Assembly (NCBI GenBank): GCA_018610095.1
Contig: JAHEOB010000217.1
Location: 1 to 8,472 of the forward strand
Direction of reading: 5' to 3'
Origin: Halothece sp. MAG
GTDB lineage: Bacteria > Cyanobacteriota > Cyanobacteriia > Cyanobacteriales > Rubidibacteraceae
Length of the DNA: 8,472 bases
Shown here: positions 6,301 to 8,472 of the stretch, piece after piece
How positions within the stretch are numbered: the stretch's first letter is position 1
Layout of the letters: every line of letters starts with the position of its first letter
Translations under genes and position numbers: made by a program
Notes under the pieces: generated by a model
Database searches by the model: none
Told to the model about the DNA's origin: nothing
Seen by the model: only the letters and a program-made list of their open reading frames with translations

Positions 6301-6358
6301 GTTGACGCAATTGAAGTTAGTGGCGTTTGTCAACTGATCCAGCCCTTGGCACGTTGAC
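6301..6358. repeat. Three GTTGAC elements in the DUF3153-SGNH gap
   Basis: GTTGAC occurs at 6301-6306 and 6353-6358, and its inverse GTCAAC at 6329-6334. The first two face each other, with GC pairs inside the arms, and could form a weak hairpin after the lipoprotein stop, though no T tract follows. Alternatively they may be regulator sites before the SGNH gene. No convincing -10 box at the right distance was found. Confidence 0.3.
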
Positions 6359-6405
6359 TGAACTTTGTTTGAGTTCCACATTGATCTAAATTCTTTGACA
6401 TTGGC

Positions 6406-7785
6406 ATGTTTAGCTCTCGTCGAAACATTTATACCAGAAAAAAAACCTCTCGCAAACGCGTTTCACTGCGATGGATGCTGCTGTGGCTGCCAGCATTGTT
6501 GTTGGCAGTATTACTAGTGTCAGAAGGGTTGCTGCGATTAGTGGTCGCGATTATAGGACAACCTGAACATTTAGCAAGAGACCAAGATCAATCGCCTGTT
6601 AGCCAAGCCTACCAATTACAGTTTTTAACTGATAATCAACCGATTCAAGGATTACCTGACGGGGGAAACTTAAAAATGGAACGAAGCCCAGTAGCAGGCT
6701 ATCAATTAGTTCCCAATCAAGAAAGTGAGTTTTGGCAAATTAACGAACAAGGTTGGCGAGACAACCGTGCGATTTCCCCCGATAAACCCGATAATGAAAT
6801 ACGCATTTTTTTGATTGGTGGCTCAACCGCTTTTGGTTATCAAAATCAAAGTAATCAAGACACCATCGCGCAAAAATTAGAAGAACGCCTTAACAAACGA
6901 GTTGAAGATCAACAACAAAATTCTGATGATTATCAACCAGAGGTGCTCCCCTACTTTCAACCGACTCGCGAAAAATTAATGGATAAGCCACCTTGTATTG
7001 AAGAAAAAGACTATCGCGTGATTAATGCTAGTGTTCCTGGTTACGCTTCGGGAAATCAATTGTCACAACTGGCAGTGGAGATTTTACCTTACAATCCCGA
7101 TTTAATTATTGTCCTTGGTGGCTATCAAGATTTGATGCTAGAAAGCAAACAATCTTATAGTGATATTCCCTCTATTGATAACTATCTCAATCATCCGGTT
7201 GACCATTTTAAGGCTTATTTGTATAAACCGATTAACGGTTTTACCAACCAACTTTATTTAAACCGTGTTTTCCGTAAACCCAACCATCAGACAGCCCAAA
7301 ATACCTTGCTTTTAAAGCAACACTCTAATGATTCCTTAGCGGCTTATCTACCTGAGCCGTCTCAGGAAGAAGAATTAACGGCACGGGTGCAACGTTATCG
7401 GAATAATCATTTACAAATGGTACGCCTCGCTGCAGGGGCAAATATTCCTGTAATTAGTGCCTTACAGCCTGAAATTACAGGATATGAATCCCTTTCCGAA
7501 GGGGAACAAGCTATTATAGATGAATTAGATGATGATTATCGTCAAAATATCCAACAGGCTTATCAAGAACTTGGAAATGCCAACGCCCAACTAGAACAAA
7601 TATTTCCCAATAATGTAGCAAGTGTCAACCTTTATAACAGTATCAATGAGGGAGAAAACGCTGACAATCAAAGCTTATTTGTTGATCCCATTCATCTTTC
7701 TGCCACAGGAAACTCGCGCGTAGCAAATCACTTATATCAAAGTCTGATTCCCGAATTTAAAATTACGCCTAGAGAACCCAGCTAG
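6406..7785 (+). CDS. Membrane-anchored SGNH/GDSL-hydrolase-like protein
   Basis: The protein has 459 residues. Residues 1-22 are very basic, and a hydrophobic segment follows (about 23-50, W-M-L-L-W-L-P-A-L-L-L-A-V-L-L-V). This predicts a type II membrane protein with the enzyme domain outside the cytoplasm. The hydrolase blocks are in order: block I I-F-L-I-G-G-S140-T-A-F-G (nucleophile Ser140), block II N-A-S-V-P-G212-Y, block III V-L-G-G-Y-Q241-D, and block V F-V-D427-P-I-H430-L-S-A-T-G-N. Block III normally reads G-x-N-D; here the asparagine is Gln241, so one oxyanion-hole residue is changed. Family members cleave or transfer ester and acyl groups, often on cell-surface glycans; the substrate here is unknown. 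Asn/Gln/Asp/Glu-rich inserts (about 145-200 and 245-330) separate the blocks. No Shine-Dalgarno precedes the ATG. A terminator-like hairpin follows the stop. Confidence 0.8.
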   Translation: MFSSRRNIYTRKKTSRKRVSLRWMLLWLPALLLAVLLVSEGLLRLVVAIIGQPEHLARDQDQSPVSQAYQLQFLTDNQPIQGLPDGGNLKMERSPVAGYQLVPNQESEFWQINEQGWRDNRAISPDKPDNEIRIFLIGGSTAFGYQNQSNQDTIAQKLEERLNKRVEDQQQNSDDYQPEVLPYFQPTREKLMDKPPCIEEKDYRVINASVPGYASGNQLSQLAVEILPYNPDLIIVLGGYQDLMLESKQSYSDIPSIDNYLNHPVDHFKAYLYKPINGFTNQLYLNRVFRKPNHQTAQNTLLLKQHSNDSLAAYLPEPSQEEELTARVQRYRNNHLQMVRLAAGANIPVISALQPEITGYESLSEGEQAIIDELDDDYRQNIQQAYQELGNANAQLEQIFPNNVASVNLYNSINEGENADNQSLFVDPIHLSATGNSRVANHLYQSLIPEFKITPREPS

Positions 7786-7801
7786 TCATCTGTTGATCAG
7801 C

Positions 7802-7835
7802 GGTTTGGCAGCTCACTGACAAATCACCTTTTTTT
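7802..7835 (+). terminator. Probable intrinsic terminator after the SGNH gene
   Basis: TTTG-G-CAG, loop CTCA, and CTG-A-CAAA pair with one G-A mismatch. An outer GG/CC closes the stem across a three-base bulge, and seven T residues (7829-7835) follow directly. It starts 16 bases after the SGNH stop codon. The stem is imperfect but the T tract is good. It would insulate the arsenite transporter promoter from upstream transcription. Confidence 0.5.
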
Positions 7836-7843
7836 CAATTTGT

Positions 7844-7873
7844 CTAATACATCAAGTTTTTTTGATATATTAG
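7844..7873 (+). promoter_or_regulatory. ArsR/SmtB-type operator over the arsenite permease promoter
   Basis: CTAATACATCAA (7844-7855) and TTGATATATTAG (7862-7873) form a 12-base inverted repeat with one mismatch around a six-base GTTTTT spacer. ATA-x-ATCAA/TTGAT-x-TAT half-sites are in the style of ArsR/SmtB-family metal-sensing repressor sites. The right arm contains TATATT (7866-7871), a 5/6 match to a -10 box; no good -35 was found at 17 bases. A bound repressor would cover the promoter and be released by arsenite. The regulator gene is not in the window. Confidence 0.7.
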
Positions 7874-7902
7874 AACTAACTGTAATTGGAGAGGTGCTGT
7901 TA

Positions 7903-8472
7903 GTGACCATTAATAGTCAAACCAACGAAAACGCACCTCAAGCCGGAGGAAAACTAAGCTTTTTTGAACGCTATTTGACGGTTTGGGTGTTTTTCTGCAT
8001 TATTGGTGGCATTATCTTGGGAAGAACATTTCCAGGGGTTGCTGAGACTCTAGATTCCATGAGCATTTATCAAGTCTCCATTCCCATTGCGGTGTGTTTA
8101 TTCTTCATGATGTACCCCATCATGGTCAAAATTGACTTTTCCCAAGCGGTAGAAGCTGCCCGAACGCCAAAACCTGTCCTATTAACCTTGGCAATTAACT
8201 GGCTGGTGAAACCCTTTAGTATGGTGTTATTTGCTCAAGTCTTTTTAGGTTGGCTGTTTCGTCCTCTCATTGAAGGAACAGACATCGTTCGCGGCGGCCA
8301 AGAAATGGCGCTAGCTGACTCCTATATTGCTGGCGTTATTTTATTGGGAATTGCCCCCTGTACCGCCATGGTTTTGATGTGGGGCTATCTTTCCTATGGC
8401 AACCAAGGTCATACCCTTGTTATGGTGGCTCTTAATTCTCTTGCGATGCTGTTTCTCTATGCCCCGTTAGGA
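7903..8472 (+). CDS. arsB: ACR3-family arsenite efflux permease, N-terminal part
   Basis: An open frame of 190 codons runs off the right edge; the full family length is about 350-400 residues. ACR3 permeases expel As(III) across the cytoplasmic membrane. Five hydrophobic segments are visible, at about 24-43, 56-76, 90-119, 142-163 and 171-190. Family marks include Y-L-T-V-W-V-F, G-G-I-I-L-G-R-T-F-P-G (35-45), M-Y-P-I-M-V-K-I-D-F (70-79), N-W-L-V-K-P-F (99-105), and G-I-A-P-C153-T-A-M-V-L-M-W, whose cysteine is the residue required for arsenite transport. The start is GTG at 7903, with GAGG (7891-7894) eight bases upstream. A GTG at 7894 is in frame but overlaps that ribosome site. It is preceded by an ArsR-type operator. 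The symbol arsB follows cyanobacterial usage; the protein is ACR3 type, not the E. coli ArsB type. Confidence 0.93.
   Translation, partial: MTINSQTNENAPQAGGKLSFFERYLTVWVFFCIIGGIILGRTFPGVAETLDSMSIYQVSIPIAVCLFFMMYPIMVKIDFSQAVEAARTPKPVLLTLAINWLVKPFSMVLFAQVFLGWLFRPLIEGTDIVRGGQEMALADSYIAGVILLGIAPCTAMVLMWGYLSYGNQGHTLVMVALNSLAMLFLYAPLG

Noticed and set aside
7894..7896. Alternative GTG start for the arsenite permease
   Set aside because: It overlaps the GGAGAGG ribosome site, which is spaced correctly only for the GTG at 7903.
1..8472. CRISPR array, tRNA, transposon or defence cassette
   Set aside because: No regularly spaced direct repeats, no cloverleaf-like sequence, no transposase and no Cas or restriction genes were seen; the WYL-kinase fusion alone is not enough to call a defence locus.

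Overview
The window looks like chromosomal DNA from a unicellular, AT-leaning cyanobacterium. Five perfect copies of the cyanobacterial octamer HIP1 (GCGATCGC) occur in 8.5 kb, where chance would give well under one. Several encoded families are typical of cyanobacteria: a DUF3153 lipoprotein, a purA-rplY gene pair, and an L25 of the long CTC type. The moderate GC content and HIP1 density would suit a Halothece/Dactylococcopsis-like or Synechocystis-like lineage, but the genus is only an inference.

Layout, left to right. Positions 3-428 (+) hold the 3' end of a DUF362-family gene. Positions 537-695 (+) encode a 52-residue single-span membrane protein. Positions 747-1100 (+) encode a pterin-4a-carbinolamine dehydratase. 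It converges, with a one-base gap, on 1102-3153 (-), a 683-residue fusion of a T4-Pnk-like polynucleotide kinase domain, a middle region resembling winged helices, and a WYL ligand-sensing domain. Upstream of that gene on the same strand, past a probable intrinsic terminator, lie rplY (3308-3955) and purA (3998-5362). These two are probably one transcript starting from a good sigma-70-like promoter near 5404. Divergent from purA are a DUF3153 lipoprotein (5561-6295) and a membrane-anchored SGNH-hydrolase-like protein (6406-7785), followed by a terminator-like hairpin with a T7 tract. The right edge (7903-8472) is the first 190 residues of an ACR3-type arsenite efflux permease. It lies behind a 12-6-12 inverted repeat of the ArsR/SmtB operator type.

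Functionally the window is mixed. It contains housekeeping purine synthesis and ribosome assembly (purA-rplY), pterin recycling, two envelope proteins of unknown role, and the start of an arsenic-resistance transcription unit whose remaining genes and regulator would lie outside the window. The most unusual item is the kinase-WYL fusion. Its nucleic-acid-end kinase active site looks intact, but the phosphatase domain that follows the kinase in T4 Pnk is absent. In its place is a module found in regulators of DNA-damage and phage-defence genes. I see no CRISPR array, tRNA, rRNA, transposase or clear mobile element. All gaps between genes are shorter than 300 bases.
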